A stretch of 64,000 bases of DNA from Gonocerus acuteangulatus (taxonomy: Eukaryota; Arthropoda; Insecta; Hemiptera; Coreidae), in the NCBI GenBank assembly GCA_946811695.1, contig OX328125.1, positions 101,046,533 to 101,110,532 on the forward strand, given 5' to 3'. A program made the position numbers and the translations under genes. Numbering within the stretch: the first letter of the stretch is position 1; the number at the start of each line of letters is the position of its first letter. The notes beneath the pieces are model-generated. The model had not been told where the DNA came from and ran no database searches. It saw nothing but the letters and a program-made list of their open reading frames with translations. Of the stretch, positions 1 to 10,830 are shown one piece after another.

Positions 1-179
1 AATTAGATAATACTGCAAATTCACCTTATCTAAAGTATCTCTAGTAATATATGTCGAAATTAGGCTGAGCAGCTTCTCGCATATTTTCCCCAACTTCAAG
101 GGCCCCTAACTTTTCAGTAGCCGAAGATAATTAGATAATACTGCAAATTCACCTTATCTAAAGTATCTCTAGTAATATA
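1..179. repeat. 51-bp direct repeat pair
   Basis: The first 51 bases recur exactly at 129-179, 128 bases further on. The sequence between them is unique within the window. This is a local tandem duplication or two units of an array cut by the window edge. No coding content is visible. Confidence 0.8.
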
Positions 180-261
180 ATTGACTTGGTTTCATGATCT
201 CTCAACTTGAGTTTTGTCCATCTAGTTATGGGAATCGGTTCACTGTGCGGCGGTAGGACTT

Positions 262-360
262 TTTCTCATTTCAAAGCCCTTTCAGAAAATTCTCAGCTGC
301 AGCAAGGATGTCTTCGCTAACGCCCAGATGTCAGTGCACCGTGAACAAAAAAAAAAAATA
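262..360 (+). mobile_element. SINE-1 3' remnant
   Basis: This degenerate copy covers the tRNA-unrelated body and A-rich tail of the SINE seen complete at 9408-9641. The matching order is TCTCAT, a CTGAGAAAATTC-like block, the CTGCACCCTGGA-like block, the cgCTAATGGCC-like block, then a poly(A) run. The tRNA-like head is missing, so it is 5' truncated or decayed. Confidence 0.6.
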
Positions 361-404
361 AGGAAAATATACGATGAACAATAAAATAGAAAATTAAAAT
401 TAAA

Positions 405-1145
405 ATAGAAATGAAACGGCTGAGAAGTAGAGGTATTGCAGCTGAGGAATATATATTAAACGTCTGAAAGATATAGGAATGACAGCTGAGGAAAATATAT
501 GAAATAGCTGTGAAATAGAAACGTAACCGCAAAAAAATAGATATATAACGGCTGACGAATGGATATGTAATAGCTGAGAAATAGAGATAGTAACATTTAA
601 GAAATAGAGTTGCAAAAGCCGAGAATATGGGTATTTAGCTGAAGTATAGAAGATGTGTAGCACATGAGAAATATAGATATAATAGCTAGGAAAGAGAGAT
701 ATAACAGCTGGGTTTCGTAAGTGTAGCACATGAGAAATAGAGATATAACAGCTAGGAAAAAGAGATATAACAGCTGGGTTATGTAAGTGTAGCACATGAG
801 AAAAAGAGAGAAAAAAAAGCTAGGAAAAAGAGATATAACAGCTGGGTTATGGATGTGTAGAACATGAGAAATATAGATAAAACCGCTAAAAGGGTCGAAA
901 TATAAGAGTTGAGAAACAGAGGTCTAATAACTTGTTTATACAGATATATCTGACGAGAACTTAAGATGTAACAGCTGATGGATAGAGATAATCCATCTGC
1001 TGTATAGAAATATAACAGCTGAGAAATAGAGATGGAACAGCTGAGATATAGAGATAGAACAGCTGAGAAATAGAGATGGAACAGCTGAGAAATAGAGATA
1101 TAACAACTGGGTTATTTGAGATGAAATGCTGAGAAATAGAGTCAC
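405..1145. repeat. degenerate ~20-bp minisatellite (AGCTGAGAAATAGAGATA type)
   Basis: About 35 irregular copies of a 19-23-bp unit, typified by GCTGAGAAATAGAGATATAA, run through this stretch. Units vary in length and sequence. The open frames on the minus strand are by-products of the low-stop unit and show no protein-like organisation. Confidence 0.75.
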
Positions 1146-1545
1146 AACTGGAGAATTATTAAAATAATAGACGGCCTTCCTTATCTCAACTCATTTTATT
1201 TTAACAAACTGTTTTAAATAAATTATCTTTAACTTTAACACTTCTTGAGAGCTGTTAGTGAAATTCTTATCCAAAATGAGACAAGCTGTTTCAATAAAAG
1301 TTGTTATTTTTTGTAGAACCTGATATGCGGCTACATTTCTAAATAAGAAGTAAGTTGGAAACTTCCAGTCTTCCTTTATTCAAATTCCCATTCGACTTGT
1401 TAAAGCAAATATTGCTCAAAGCTATTCTGTTTAACTTTTCAGATGTTGGGTTACAGCCATGCTTTTAGCGCGGTCCATCTCTCCCACGACGGGGAGGACC
1501 ATTTGTGGCGCAGCTAGAGAGCAAATAGGCAAATATATACATATA
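1146..1545. other. unassigned AT-rich spacer
   Basis: No long frame, RNA gene or recognisable repeat is seen on either strand. It ends at a possible pogo/Tigger-type terminus. Confidence 0.5.
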
Positions 1546-1625
1546 CAGTAGAGTCTACCCTATCCTGCGTTCTCTTATCCGTCGCGCTATCTAATCCGGT
1601 GGTCTCCGAGAGGAATGAATGACGG
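1546..1625 (+). mobile_element. possible Tigger/pogo-like terminal segment
   Basis: The sequence begins CAGTAGAGTCTACCCTATCC directly after TA. This resembles the CAGTAGAGTCT-type terminal inverted repeats of pogo/Tigger transposons, which duplicate TA. No partner inverted repeat or transposase is visible, so at most this is one end of a decayed element. Confidence 0.3.
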
Positions 1626-1694
1626 ATCTCGGAACTAGCCGGAGCTAGACCAGCTAGCGGAAAACCTTCCTAGAAAACCTTCCCTTCCTAGCTA

Positions 1695-3170
1695 GCCAAA
1701 CGACATCGCCCAGCCCAAACCACTTGACAGAAAAATTTGAAATTTCGCATGGCCACTCCCTTTAGGATGGGAGCACTCGCTAAGATAGGATTTTTTTATT
1801 ATTATTTTTAAGCATCTTAAGAAGGGTTTCAATTTCTAGTAGGGTTTAAAGAGAGCAAGCACACCTTGGCAGCATGAGTTGCTAGGACGATATCCCGAAC
1901 CCTTGCACAGCCTCTTCACCCATCAGCATACCCAGTCACAACTCTTCTTGGTAATGCTCGCAAATATAATGGGTGTTTCCAAATGACATCTTGGAAACAT
2001 TTTTCTTTTTTTTACATTTTAACGTACATTTATTATTGACGAAGAATTTTAACCTGTACTGGTTAAACTCTCGCTAAGAAAGGATTTGTTGATATTTTTG
2101 TTTTTAGCACTTTCCTCCGAAGGAAAGTAACTATTGAGGTTGGACTCATGACGGAATTTTTGAAAAATTTCTTCAAATCTTTATCGATCCTACCTAGTAG
2201 ACACCGAAAATGACCCCCGTTAAAATTAATATATATATATATATGTGTGTGTGTGTGTCTGTTAACACGATAGCGGCCAGAATTTTTGTTTTTTCGTCAC
2301 GAAACTTGGTATATAGCATTCAATTAGCAAACGATTGAACGAGTTCGTTAACCACCAAAGTCGGTCCACCGGAAGGGGGGGTTTACCCCGAACCCACAAC
2401 ACTAATTTGACTATGTCAGCCGTAATATTTGTTATATTTCAACGAAACTTGGTATTCGTAGTGGTAATATAGAGAGGAAAGTGAGATATAAAAATGAACT
2501 GTAAATATGTGTTGTAAAAATAAACTAAATCGGTTCATTAGAAGGGGGGGGGTTTACTCCGGACCCAAATTCCTAACATACTCATACCGGTCGTAATTTC
2601 CGCTGTATTGTAACGAAACGCGGTATACGTCGTGGGTAACTCATGAGAAAGAAGTGTTGTAAAAATGAGCTGAATCGGTCAATCGGAAAGCGGGGGTTTA
2701 ATTTGTAATATATTTTAATAGAAAAGCCCGCCAGGCGTAGGTTCACAAAGCCGCCGCAAGGAGCGCTTTCTACCACTAGAGTGACTGTATCCTGTTCCTG
2801 CGTTAGATCAAAATACGATAGTATGAGGTTTTTTGTATTTATTACGTAGTGTAATAGGTACCATGTGTAAACATAACTCTGGAAGCAAATTAATAATTGA
2901 TCAGTTATTCATTACAAATTTAAAAGAGAACTATTCATGTTTTTATTTTATTTATGTAGGATATTTTAAGCAAATTGTTCGGGAAAGCAGTCTACACTAC
3001 CCAAATTCTGAGGAAAGTGCTTAGTTATGCAGCTCCTGCGTGACGGACTTTTTTAAGCATTTTAAGAGGGGTTTGAATTTTTAGTTTGTTTTAAACAGAG
3101 CAAGCACGCCTTGGCAGCATGTGTTGCTAGGACGATAACAGGTCAGGTCGCATGTGGAGGAGAATAAAGC
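1695..3170 (+). mobile_element. HelC Helitron fragment, interrupted by HINE-2
   Basis: The stretch from 1695 (ATCGCCCAGCCCAAACCACT) matches the 5' part of the HelC copies at 14797 and 58069-59130. It includes the gAGCAAGCAC-CTTGGCAGCATG block and the block ending TATTATTGAC. HelC sequence resumes at 3049 and repeats the AGCAAGCACGCCTTGGCAGC block, so the copy is rearranged. The HINE-2 element at 2106-3048 sits in a T-run of this Helitron. The 5' TC end is not visible. Confidence 0.65.
2106..3048 (+). mobile_element. HINE-2, full-length Helentron-like element
   Basis: It starts AGCACTTTCCTCCGAAGG after TTTTT. A (TA)n/(GT)n tract follows at about 2229-2258, then the GTCTGTTAACACGATAGCGG block, G-runs embedded in ~140-bp modules, and finally GAGGAAAGTGCT, the inverted copy of the start. 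About 28 bases of hairpin follow (ATGCAGCTCCTGCGTGACGG) ending GGAC before TTTTTT. This order (5' repeat, microsatellite, subterminal inverted repeat, 3' hairpin, T-T target) is the known plan of Helentron-associated elements. It has no coding capacity and is non-autonomous. Confidence 0.75.
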
Positions 3171-3352
3171 TGGATTCCAAGGAGTCGAATGTCCAGACTA
3201 TTCGACTTCTTGTCAAATAACCTTCAGCCTATAGAATAACCCTTAGTTCAAGCTCCTACCTCTGGGGTGACAAAACCAAGAGGAACAAGCAACAGAAACG
3301 AAGTTACAATTGGTTACATGTTCGATTTAATGCAGCAGCCAAAAGTCACACA

Positions 3353-3388
3353 CAAAAAAAAAAAAAAAAAAAAAAAAAAGAAGAAACA

Positions 3389-3451
<63 letters not shown>
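3353..3451. repeat. poly(A) plus (TA)n microsatellite
   Basis: A 26-base A-run is followed by a spacer and about 28 TA units. Confidence 0.9.
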
Positions 3452-3456
<5 letters not shown>

Positions 3457-4529
3457 CTGAAAGAAGAAAAAAAAGAGCAATTAAATAATTTAAAAAAAAA
3501 GAACAATAAAATAAAATAGAAAATATAAATTAATAATTGATAGGATAACTACCCTTTATTTTAGCGTTCTCCATAGCTATTTAGTTATTTAGCGTAAAAT
3601 ATGTTGTTTTTATGTTTTTCTTTCTCGAGTTTTAGTGGGGTCAAGGGAATTTCCAAAATGACAAGTATAACAATCAAACTTATCCTTTAGTTATGCTGGT
3701 GGTGACAATCTGTACCAAACTTAGTACTTTAGTAGTTTCTTTAATAATTAACATTTTGTTTCCAGTTGTATTCCTCCGTATCTTTTATTGATTACAGGTA
3801 AAGAGTAGGAATCAACCAAGGTGGAGGCTGGGCTGAATGACCAATGTTGAAGCCTTAAATAAATAACAGGTCAGCTTTTACCGTACTGTATCTCTTTCAT
3901 AATATTATTTTTATTTGCTGTGTTTTTTAGCAAGAATGGGTGACCTTAAATTACTAGAAATAAAGGGTCAGTTTGCGAAGAGCACATCCAGTTAGTTTAA
4001 AGTAGCTATCGTGATTTTAAACAGTGATTTTGGTACTCACTGATTAACTTACAGGTTATCTATTCCTTCTTTACATGTTATCTAAGGTTAGAAACCATAT
4101 TATATAAATATAGTAATGAAAAGTATTTAAAATCACTGCTATCACTGTTAAAAGTAACTTTTTTGACTACTGTATTTATAAAATATGGTTTCTAACTAAC
4201 TGTTAGGTAACTTGTATTAGTAATACTTTTAGGCTTGTAAAGCATAAATATATTTGATATTTATTTCGCATTATACACGTGCTATGCGTTTCCGCTTGCT
4301 ACGCTCACTCAAAAAGATATCAAAACTAAGTCAATCCAACTCGCTAAAATTAATAGAATTCTATCAATTTATGCGAGTTAGATCGACTGGAGTGTTAATG
4401 GTTACTTTACTATCAGCAACAACCAATAGAATTGCCCATAGGAATAGCCAATAGAAAATATAATGAGTTCTAGGCGTGCGCTGAATCACTGTTATAATCA
4501 CTATAAATACTTCACAAGTTACTGGATGT
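3452..4529. other. AT-rich spacer with HelC-like pieces and an inverted repeat
   Basis: Parts around 3860-3970 resemble the HelC interior (ACAGGTCAGCTTTTACCGTA; ATTACTAGAAATAAA). Positions 4091-4125 and 4157-4193 form an imperfect inverted repeat built on AGAAACCATATT and AATATGGTTTCT. No gene is recognised. Confidence 0.45.
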
Positions 4530-5013
4530 GGTCTTCGGAAACAGACCTGAAATAAACTGTGATTTTGTCCCTCATAAAGTTGACGCTATACCTGGTGATG
4601 GTCTATCCGAGGTAATAATATCCCGAACCCTTGCACAGCCTCCTCACCCATCATCATCCACAGTCAGAACACTGCTAATGCTCGCTAATATAAAGGGTGT
4701 TTCCAAATCACATATTGGAAACAATTTTTTTTACATTTTAACGTACATTTATTATTGACAAAGAATTTTAACCTATACCGGTTAAACTCCTGTTACTGGT
4801 AACCTATAGATAACAGGTTTTCTCTAGGTTATCTGTTTCTTGATATTATACATTATACGTCGATTACTGATCAATTGATGAATATAGTATGACGGGAACC
4901 GTCCTATAATAAACTGCAAAAAATTATGTAGTGTCGTTAATTTTGATGATACATTTTTTTACGCAATAAAATAACTACATACCAGGCTTGACGAAGTATG
5001 GGTATTCCGCTAG
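4530..5013 (+). mobile_element. HelC Helitron 3' portion
   Basis: The sequence matches the distal half of HelC: GTTGACGCTATACCTGGTGA, the CCCGAACCCTTGCACAGCC block and the AACGTACATTTATTATTGAC block. It ends TTGACGAAGTATGGGTATTC then CGCTAG followed by T. The final CTAG/T boundary fits the Helitron CTRR rule. The hairpin just upstream is weakened compared with 58069-59130. Confidence 0.7.
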
Positions 5014-5047
5014 TATTATATAATATAAATAATAATAATCATAATAC

Positions 5048-5233
5048 ATATAATATTGAAACGTGAAATGTTCTAGTCCGCACTTCCTGGTCGCGTCAAC
5101 GTCAGAAGCTGGTTTCCTTCATAGGGAGGAACCCCGCTTATAAGGTTGATCTCATGAAACAATCCGGAAGTGCCGACTAGAAAATTTCGCGTTTTAGAAC
5201 CCCTAGAGACCGAAAATAACGGTGGTTCAAATT

Positions 5234-5294
<61 letters not shown>

Positions 5295-5890
5295 TTATTC
5301 ATATATACATATATATATTTGTCTGTTCGCGGGTTTCTGGCGTCCCTAATGGTCCGATTTTGATCGGACCATTAGGTACAAAAATCCGTCGTCCAATTTG
5401 AAAGGTCAAGTTCGTTAACCAGAAAAATCCGCCCACTGGAAGATGGCGTTTGGAGCGAAATTCGCGTAAAAAAATCGTAACGCTTACGTTTTTGAGTTCA
5501 TATGCTTGTAAGTACTCGTTTTATAGGCTTCATTGGCTAGTAAAACGAATGAAACCATTTTGAAGGCGATAGCTTTAACCGTTTCTGAGAAAATCGGAAA
5601 AAAGTTGTTAAATCAAGTTTTTGGTTGGGGGGGGGGGGGAGATTCAGTTGAAACATTTTTTGCATGTTTGAATTTCATCAAAACTAACATGTTAAACTTT
5701 TGGGTTACGTTTGGAGTTAAAGTTAAAGTTTTCGGAAACTTCGTATAATTTCCTTAATATCCCGAACACGGTTGGAAAATCGTGATAAGTGGATAGATAT
5801 TATTTGAAAGCTTTAGAAATTCTCTACAAAAAAGATTCTGAAACAATTTTTGATTAGGTGATGTCAATCGGATGTTCATGATGTTGTTTT
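5048..5890 (+). mobile_element. HINE-1 copy with inverted 5' duplication
   Basis: Positions 5048-5122 are the HINE-1 5' region on the minus strand. From 5123 the same region runs on the plus strand (AATCCGGAAGTGCCGACTAG), giving a head-to-head junction. Then follow (TA)n at 5240-5290, the GTCTGTTCGC block, TTCGTTAACCAGAAAAATCC and the ACGAATGAAACCATTTT block. The 3' inverted repeat and hairpin are missing. Confidence 0.7.
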
Positions 5891-6736
5891 TTTTTATTTT
5901 ATTTTTTTAATTGATTTTATTTGTAGAATTATTACTATTATTATTACTTCATTAAGGATTACATATATACCTTATAATTATATGGGATATTTTAAAAAAT
6001 GGACGCAATGAATTATTATTTGCATCTGAAAGTGAGTATAACTCGCACGAATTTGCAATTGTAAATATGTAAATAAGGTAGTTTAGGCATAATTCGTATC
6101 GAAAGGCTGATCCAATACACTTTGAGGGCAGAATCAAGTTGCTGTTTCATTGCTTGCTGAAAGGAGATTTTAGAAGAACATTATGAAAAATAATTTAAAC
6201 CTAAATTAATAGTGTCAGAACTCCAAGCAACAGGGAAAAAGAGATATAATTATAAACTTTACTTTTTATCTATATAACAATCAATCAATATATTGAAAAT
6301 TATTTTTTGATGTTGTGGTGACAGGACGAAAAGGAAACAAGACAAGAACATTGTGAAGAATTATAAACAAACAATTAGCATAATTTTTAATGAAGTAGAG
6401 GGATCAAAGAAGTATTTATTATGGTAGGGATGTTTCGGAAATATGGTAATCCATAGCTGATTCTAAAGAGTAAAGGTCAGATGAGTCGATGACACAACAA
6501 CAATCATTTCTTACAAAATGGTTCAAAAATATATTACAAAATATTCTCTGATTTTATCAAGAACATCAAACCGATCAATTTTATTTTCCAATACTTGATA
6601 AGGAGCAGCCTTCCATAATTAGTAAATGCCTCGAAAACACGGAAACCGGCATTGGCGTTGCATGCGATAGGCTGCCTGGGTTGCATGCGAATGGAGGGGT
6701 CTTCAATCGACATGCAGCTCTTCATGTCTCTATTGA
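5891..6736. other. AT-rich spacer, no gene seen
   Basis: No repeat family shared with the rest of the window and no convincing coding frame is visible. It leads into the 90-bp minisatellite. Confidence 0.45.
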
Positions 6737-7140
6737 CGTGGAGGGTTTTGGAAGTAGGCGTCAAATGAGTAGGGTACTAGCAGGATACGGCGTAGGGCTT
6801 AGAAGTGGTGTCACATTTAGGGTCTCCGATGTAGGGTTTGGAAGTAAATGTCAAATGAGTAGGGTACTTGCAGGATTCGGCGTAGGGCTTAGAAGTGGTG
6901 TCAAATTTAGGGTCTCCAATGTAGGGTTTGCAATTAGGTGTCAAATGAGTAGGGTACTTGCAGAATACGGCGTAGGGCATAGAAGTGGTGTCAAATTTAG
7001 GGTCTCCGATGTAGGGTTTGGAAGTAGGTGTCAAAGGAGTGGGGTACTTGCAGGATTCGGCGTAGGGCTTAGAAGTGGTGTCAAATTTAGGGTCTCCGAT
7101 GTAGGGTTTGGAAGTAGGTGTCAAATTTAGGGTCTTCAAT
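6737..7140. repeat. 90-bp minisatellite
   Basis: About 4.5 units of 90 bp can be read; GTAGGGTTTGGAAGTA-type starts fall at 6831, 6921, 7011 and 7101. Each unit is a 51-bp module like those at 7190-8146 plus a 39-bp module that looks like the 51-mer shortened by about 12 bp. Because 90 is a multiple of three, stop-free frames exist on both strands. This is not evidence of coding. Confidence 0.85.
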
Positions 7141-7189
7141 GCAGTGTATGCTTGTATGGCTCAAATGAGAAGGGTACTTGCGGGCTTCG

Positions 7190-8530
7190 ATGTAGGCCTT
7201 GGGAGTAGGTTTCATATGAGTAAGGTATTTGCAAGCTTCCATGTGTGGTTTGGAAGTAGGTGTCAAATGAGTAAGGTACTTGCAGGCTTCGATGTAGGTC
7301 TTGGGAGTAGGTGTCAAATGAGTAAGGTACTTGCAGGCTTCGATGTAGGTCTTGGGAGTAGGTGTCAAATGAGTAAGGTACTTGCAGGCTTCGATGTAGG
7401 TCTTGGGAGTAGGTGTCAAATGAGTAGAATATTTGCCGGCTTTGATGTAGGCTTTGGGAGTAGGTTTCATATGAGTAAGGTATTTGCAAGCTTCCATGTG
7501 TGGTTTGGAAGTAGGTGTCAAATGAGTAAGGTACTTGCAGGCTTCGATGTAGGTCTTGGGAGTAGGTGTCAAATGAGTAGAATATTTGCCGGCTTTGATG
7601 TAGGCTTTGGGAGTAGGTTTCATATGAGTAAGGTATTTGCAAGCTTCCATGTGTGGTTTGGAAGTAGGTGTCAAATGAGTAAGGTACTTGCAGGCTTCGA
7701 TGTAGGTCTTGGGAGTAGGTGTCAAATGAGTAGAATATTTGCCGGCTTTGATGTAGGCTTTGGGAGTAGGTTTCATATGAGTAAGGTATTTGCAAGCTTC
7801 CATGTGTGGTTTGGAAGTAGGTGTCAAATGAGTAAGGTACTTGCAGGCTTCGATGTAGGTCTTGGGAGTAGGTGTCAAATGAGTAGAATATTTGCCGGCT
7901 TTGATGTAGGCTTTGGGAGTAGGTTTCATATGAGTAAGGTATTTGCAAGCTTCCATGTGTGGTTTGGAAGTAGGTGTCAAATGAGTAAGGTACTTGCAGG
8001 CTTCGATGTAGGCCTTGGGGGTAGGTGTCAAATGAGTAGGGTATTTGCCGGCTTTGATGTAGGCTTTGGGGGTAGGTTTCTTATGAGTAAGGAATTGGCC
8101 AGCTTCCATGTGTGGTTTGGAAGTAGGTGTCAAATGAGCAAGTTACTTGCAGGCTTCGTTGTCTTACCATCCTAATCCTGAAGGTCGATCCTTATCTTCC
8201 CAATCCCATCCAGACAATCCTCCCAGGCGGCTTAAAAGACAGTTGCCCCGAGATAAACTTAGTTTGCAGATCGTATTGTGATCGTTGAAATAATTGTTTG
8301 CCCACTCTGGAAGTACCAACAATGGTTGGCTTCTTCCAAATACTTTATTATTTTTATTTTGTTTTAATTTTACTGTTTTAAGCAACTTGTATATTATCTG
8401 TGTCAACAAACTTGACGATTGTACTTATGATGTATGTACTGATTTCAAATATGCAAATAAAAAATTAAAAAAATTGCAGGCTTCGATGTATTGGTTGGGT
8501 GTGAAATTGCCAAAGATGCCAAATTAGATG
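7190..8530. repeat. 51-bp minisatellite with 153-bp higher-order repeat
   Basis: Units of 51 bp (core AGTAGGTGTCAAATGAGTAA) are organised into 153-bp trimers; CTTCCATGTG recurs at 7491 and 7644. The trimer is repeated about four times almost without change, indicating recent amplification. The array is interrupted at 8159-8473 by a jockey 3' end and resumes at 8486. Long open frames on both strands (for example 7087-8133 minus, with a PTPKTYIEACKYLTH period) follow from the period being divisible by three. Confidence 0.88.
8159..8473 (+). mobile_element. jockey-like 3' end with target duplication
   Basis: The frame from 8166 encodes a short jockey ORF2 C-terminus (HPNPEGRSLSSQSHPDNPPR then RLKRQLPRD), stopping near 8279. 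A 3' UTR with AATAAA and an A-rich end follows. The 12-bp sequence TTGCAGGCTTCG of the host minisatellite occurs on both sides (8147-8158 and 8474-8485). This proves a 5'-truncated insertion by target-primed reverse transcription. Relatives lie at 22716-23818 and 31514-31990. Confidence 0.85.
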
Positions 8531-8533
<3 letters not shown>

Positions 8534-8577
<44 letters not shown>

Positions 8578-9407
8578 TTAAGGAATAAAACTAAGTCGGC
8601 CTCCCGTGGGTAGTACATTGGAAGACTAATCTTGTGAGATTATTTTTGAGGGATCAGGAGGGCCTATTTCCTCAGGATGGGATTTATAGATCTAATCCGA
8701 TCCTTCCAGGAGTCTGGAGGTAAAAATGTTTTTTCAGTAAATATCTTCCATTTATAAAAGGATAATCTACTTTCAAGATTTCTCTACCTTTTTAGTTAGG
8801 AATTTTACCTTGACCTTAGTACCCCGTATAACTGGATTGTAACGAACAATTTTCCAATTATTTTTCCTAATGTGTAGTTATAGCTGTTTTTGGGGGGAAT
8901 TTATGGTCACAAAACATCTAAGGCTGCGCATTGGAGCCGTATTTTTTCCGATCCGATCCAATCCGATTTCGTTTGACCGACAACCGCCGACGTGAGTACG
9001 TACAGGATTAGGATGTTTGTTTTATGGACAATAAACAGGAATATTATTATGCCCACCTGAGTACGTACATTGGTCCCGACCAGATCTAGTCACAGCTCTT
9101 TTAGTGAAGTTAAAATGAGTAATTAATTTATGAAATACAACCTAATAATCATAGAAACTTTCTATCACCTTTTGGGAGGTATAAAGGAAGAGTTGAGGGG
9201 CCAAACAATCTTCCGGAAGTATCTCAGTCACGAAAAAATAAATCTTATTGTAACAGTTAATTTTTATTTTTTTACACTACGATAAGAGAAGTATAAATAT
9301 TCATATATTAAAATTATTTATAAGAAAATTAGCTAGAAGGTTGGAAGGTTACATATAAACATTGAATGGTTATAAACATCTTTTCACGTAATTATATTAA
9401 CAAGGTT
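8534..9407. other. (TA)n tract and unassigned spacer
   Basis: (TA)n occupies 8534-8570. The remainder is AT-rich with no recognised repeat or coding frame. Confidence 0.5.
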
Positions 9408-9573
9408 GGGGTCTCCCGTGGTCTAGTGGCTAGCGCGCTAGATTCATAAGCGGGAGATGATGGGTTCGATCCCCACCGGCGCCAGAAATTTTCTCATCTC
9501 AGGGCTCGCTGAGAAAATTCCTGGCTGCACCCTGGACGTCGGCGCTAATGGCCAAGATTTATGTCGATGCGCC

Positions 9574-9641
<68 letters not shown>
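9408..9641 (+). mobile_element. SINE-1, tRNA-headed, full length
   Basis: The head GGGGTCTCCCGTGGTCTAGT (A-box-like TGGTCTAGTGGC), an anticodon-loop-like TTCATAA and the B box GGTTCGATCCC form a tRNA-like RNA polymerase III promoter. A body of about 110 bp (CTGCACCCTGGACGTCGGCG) and a poly(A) tail of about 65 bases follow. Further copies are at 11702-11925, 61389-61614 and, in part, 262-360 and 54379-54480. SINEs of this kind depend on a LINE for retroposition; the partner is not identifiable here. Confidence 0.88.
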
Positions 9642-9642
<1 letters not shown>

Positions 9643-9873
9643 AGGTGATATTACTCGGTTAAAACATCTTACATGCTTAGCTTGGTTCTTCCTTCGGTTT
9701 AGTCTATAAAATCATTAATTCTCACGGAAGGAGGAAGTTCATATTTCCTTTATCACTGGCCGCACTGATAAGACCACAGAAAATATAAGAATGTTTACCG
9801 CAATAATATCTAGGATAGACCTCAAGGGACTCAAGGAAAGCCATACCTTGGATTGTCTAAAGACATGTGTACA

Positions 9874-10303
9874 CCTATATATGTATATAAAAATCACGTC
9901 TTTGTCTGTCTGTGATTCGGGGAGTGACATAGGCTAGGTCAAAAACGTCTATCAGCTGTCAATCTTTCTGTTTGTACCATATACAAATTCACAACGTTTG
10001 GCCGAATCTGACCAAGCTTGGCACACAAGTAGGTCTTGATACGGTGAGTGTCATAGGCTAGGTCAAAATCGTCTAGGAAACACTTTTCTTATTCACGGGT
10101 TCCAAACTGTTTACCCGAGCAGTTACAGATTTGCGTTATTCGATTATATTTATTTATTTTTTTAATTTTTTTATTTGGTGCATCTACTGCTAAGGACATT
10201 AGCACCAAATTCGATTTTATTATTAAATATTTGGTTTCTAATTTATTTTTGCTTTTCTAGATGCAGAAAGTAGGTTTAGCATGGCACACCGGGTAACAGC
10301 CAG
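9874..10303 (+). mobile_element. HelB Helitron copy
   Basis: The 5' side CTATATATGTATATAAAAAT resembles the HelB start TCTATATATATAAAAATCAC. Internal blocks GTGTCATAGGCTAGGTCAAA and CCAAGCTTGGCACACAAGTA are shared. It ends GCACACCGGGTAACAGCCAG then T, a one-base variant of the usual CAGCTAG/T. There is no coding capacity. Confidence 0.75.
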
Positions 10304-10764
10304 TTTAATTATATTTTTAGATAGTGATTAGCTCGGAAAATAGAGATACTCGTATTAACATAGCTGCTGTTTAATATCAGCAACGTATTTTTTTTTTCTA
10401 GTCGAACAGTTGTTGCATAAACTCAAGTTTTATTTTTATTATTATTTCATTCGACTTTTTTTTTTTACTTATTATCCAATAAATAAGTGGTATTTAATAG
10501 TATTATATTTTTCTTTAACGTTGCCTATTGGAGAACTATAAAACTACAAGAACCGAGGACGATGCTGACACTCGCTATAAAATCATTGACAAACTGGAAG
10601 CCGTTTTGAGCTGGATAAAGGTAGCGGAAAGCTGACGAGGCCACAGGAACCATTAACTCCATAAATATTGCATTATGGAGAGATCCCTGACCTTCTAGAT
10701 TGGGAGCTGGAGAGTTTTGGGGTTCGGCTATTTGAGGTAATAAAACAACATTTTTCTTATCATA
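10304..10764. other. AT-rich spacer
   Basis: No repeat family or gene is recognised. Several T-runs are present. Confidence 0.45.
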
Positions 10765-10830
10765 AAAAAAAAGATTTATATTTGCCAAAATTTCGGCTTC
10801 AGCTTCAATCCTTCATCAGTTTTTTTCTCT
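10765..10830 (-). ncRNA. hammerhead-ribozyme-like motif
   Basis: On the minus strand, CTGATGA is followed by AGGATTGAAGCTGAAGCC and then GAAA (10791-10819). The segment between can form a weak stem (GG.TT / AA.CC). A-rich and T-rich flanks could form stem I. CUGANGA...GAAA is the conserved core of hammerhead ribozymes, which occur in Penelope-like retroelements and retrozymes. Stem III is short and doubtful. It may be a fossil of such an element. Confidence 0.35.

Noticed and set aside
7087..8175. Long open frames on both strands (348 and 355 residues)
   Set aside because: They lie entirely in a minisatellite whose 51-bp period is divisible by three. Several frames on both strands are open at once, so openness carries no coding information.
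6737..8530. CRISPR-like regular spacing of repeats
   Set aside because: Units are contiguous tandem repeats without unique spacers, and the DNA is eukaryotic.
9408..9485. Functional tRNA gene
   Set aside because: It is the head of SINE-1. Identical fusions with body and A-tail occur three times, and stem pairing is poor.
10525..10788. Minus-strand frame of 87 residues as a gene
   Set aside because: No recognisable domain, and it overlaps A/T-rich low-complexity sequence.
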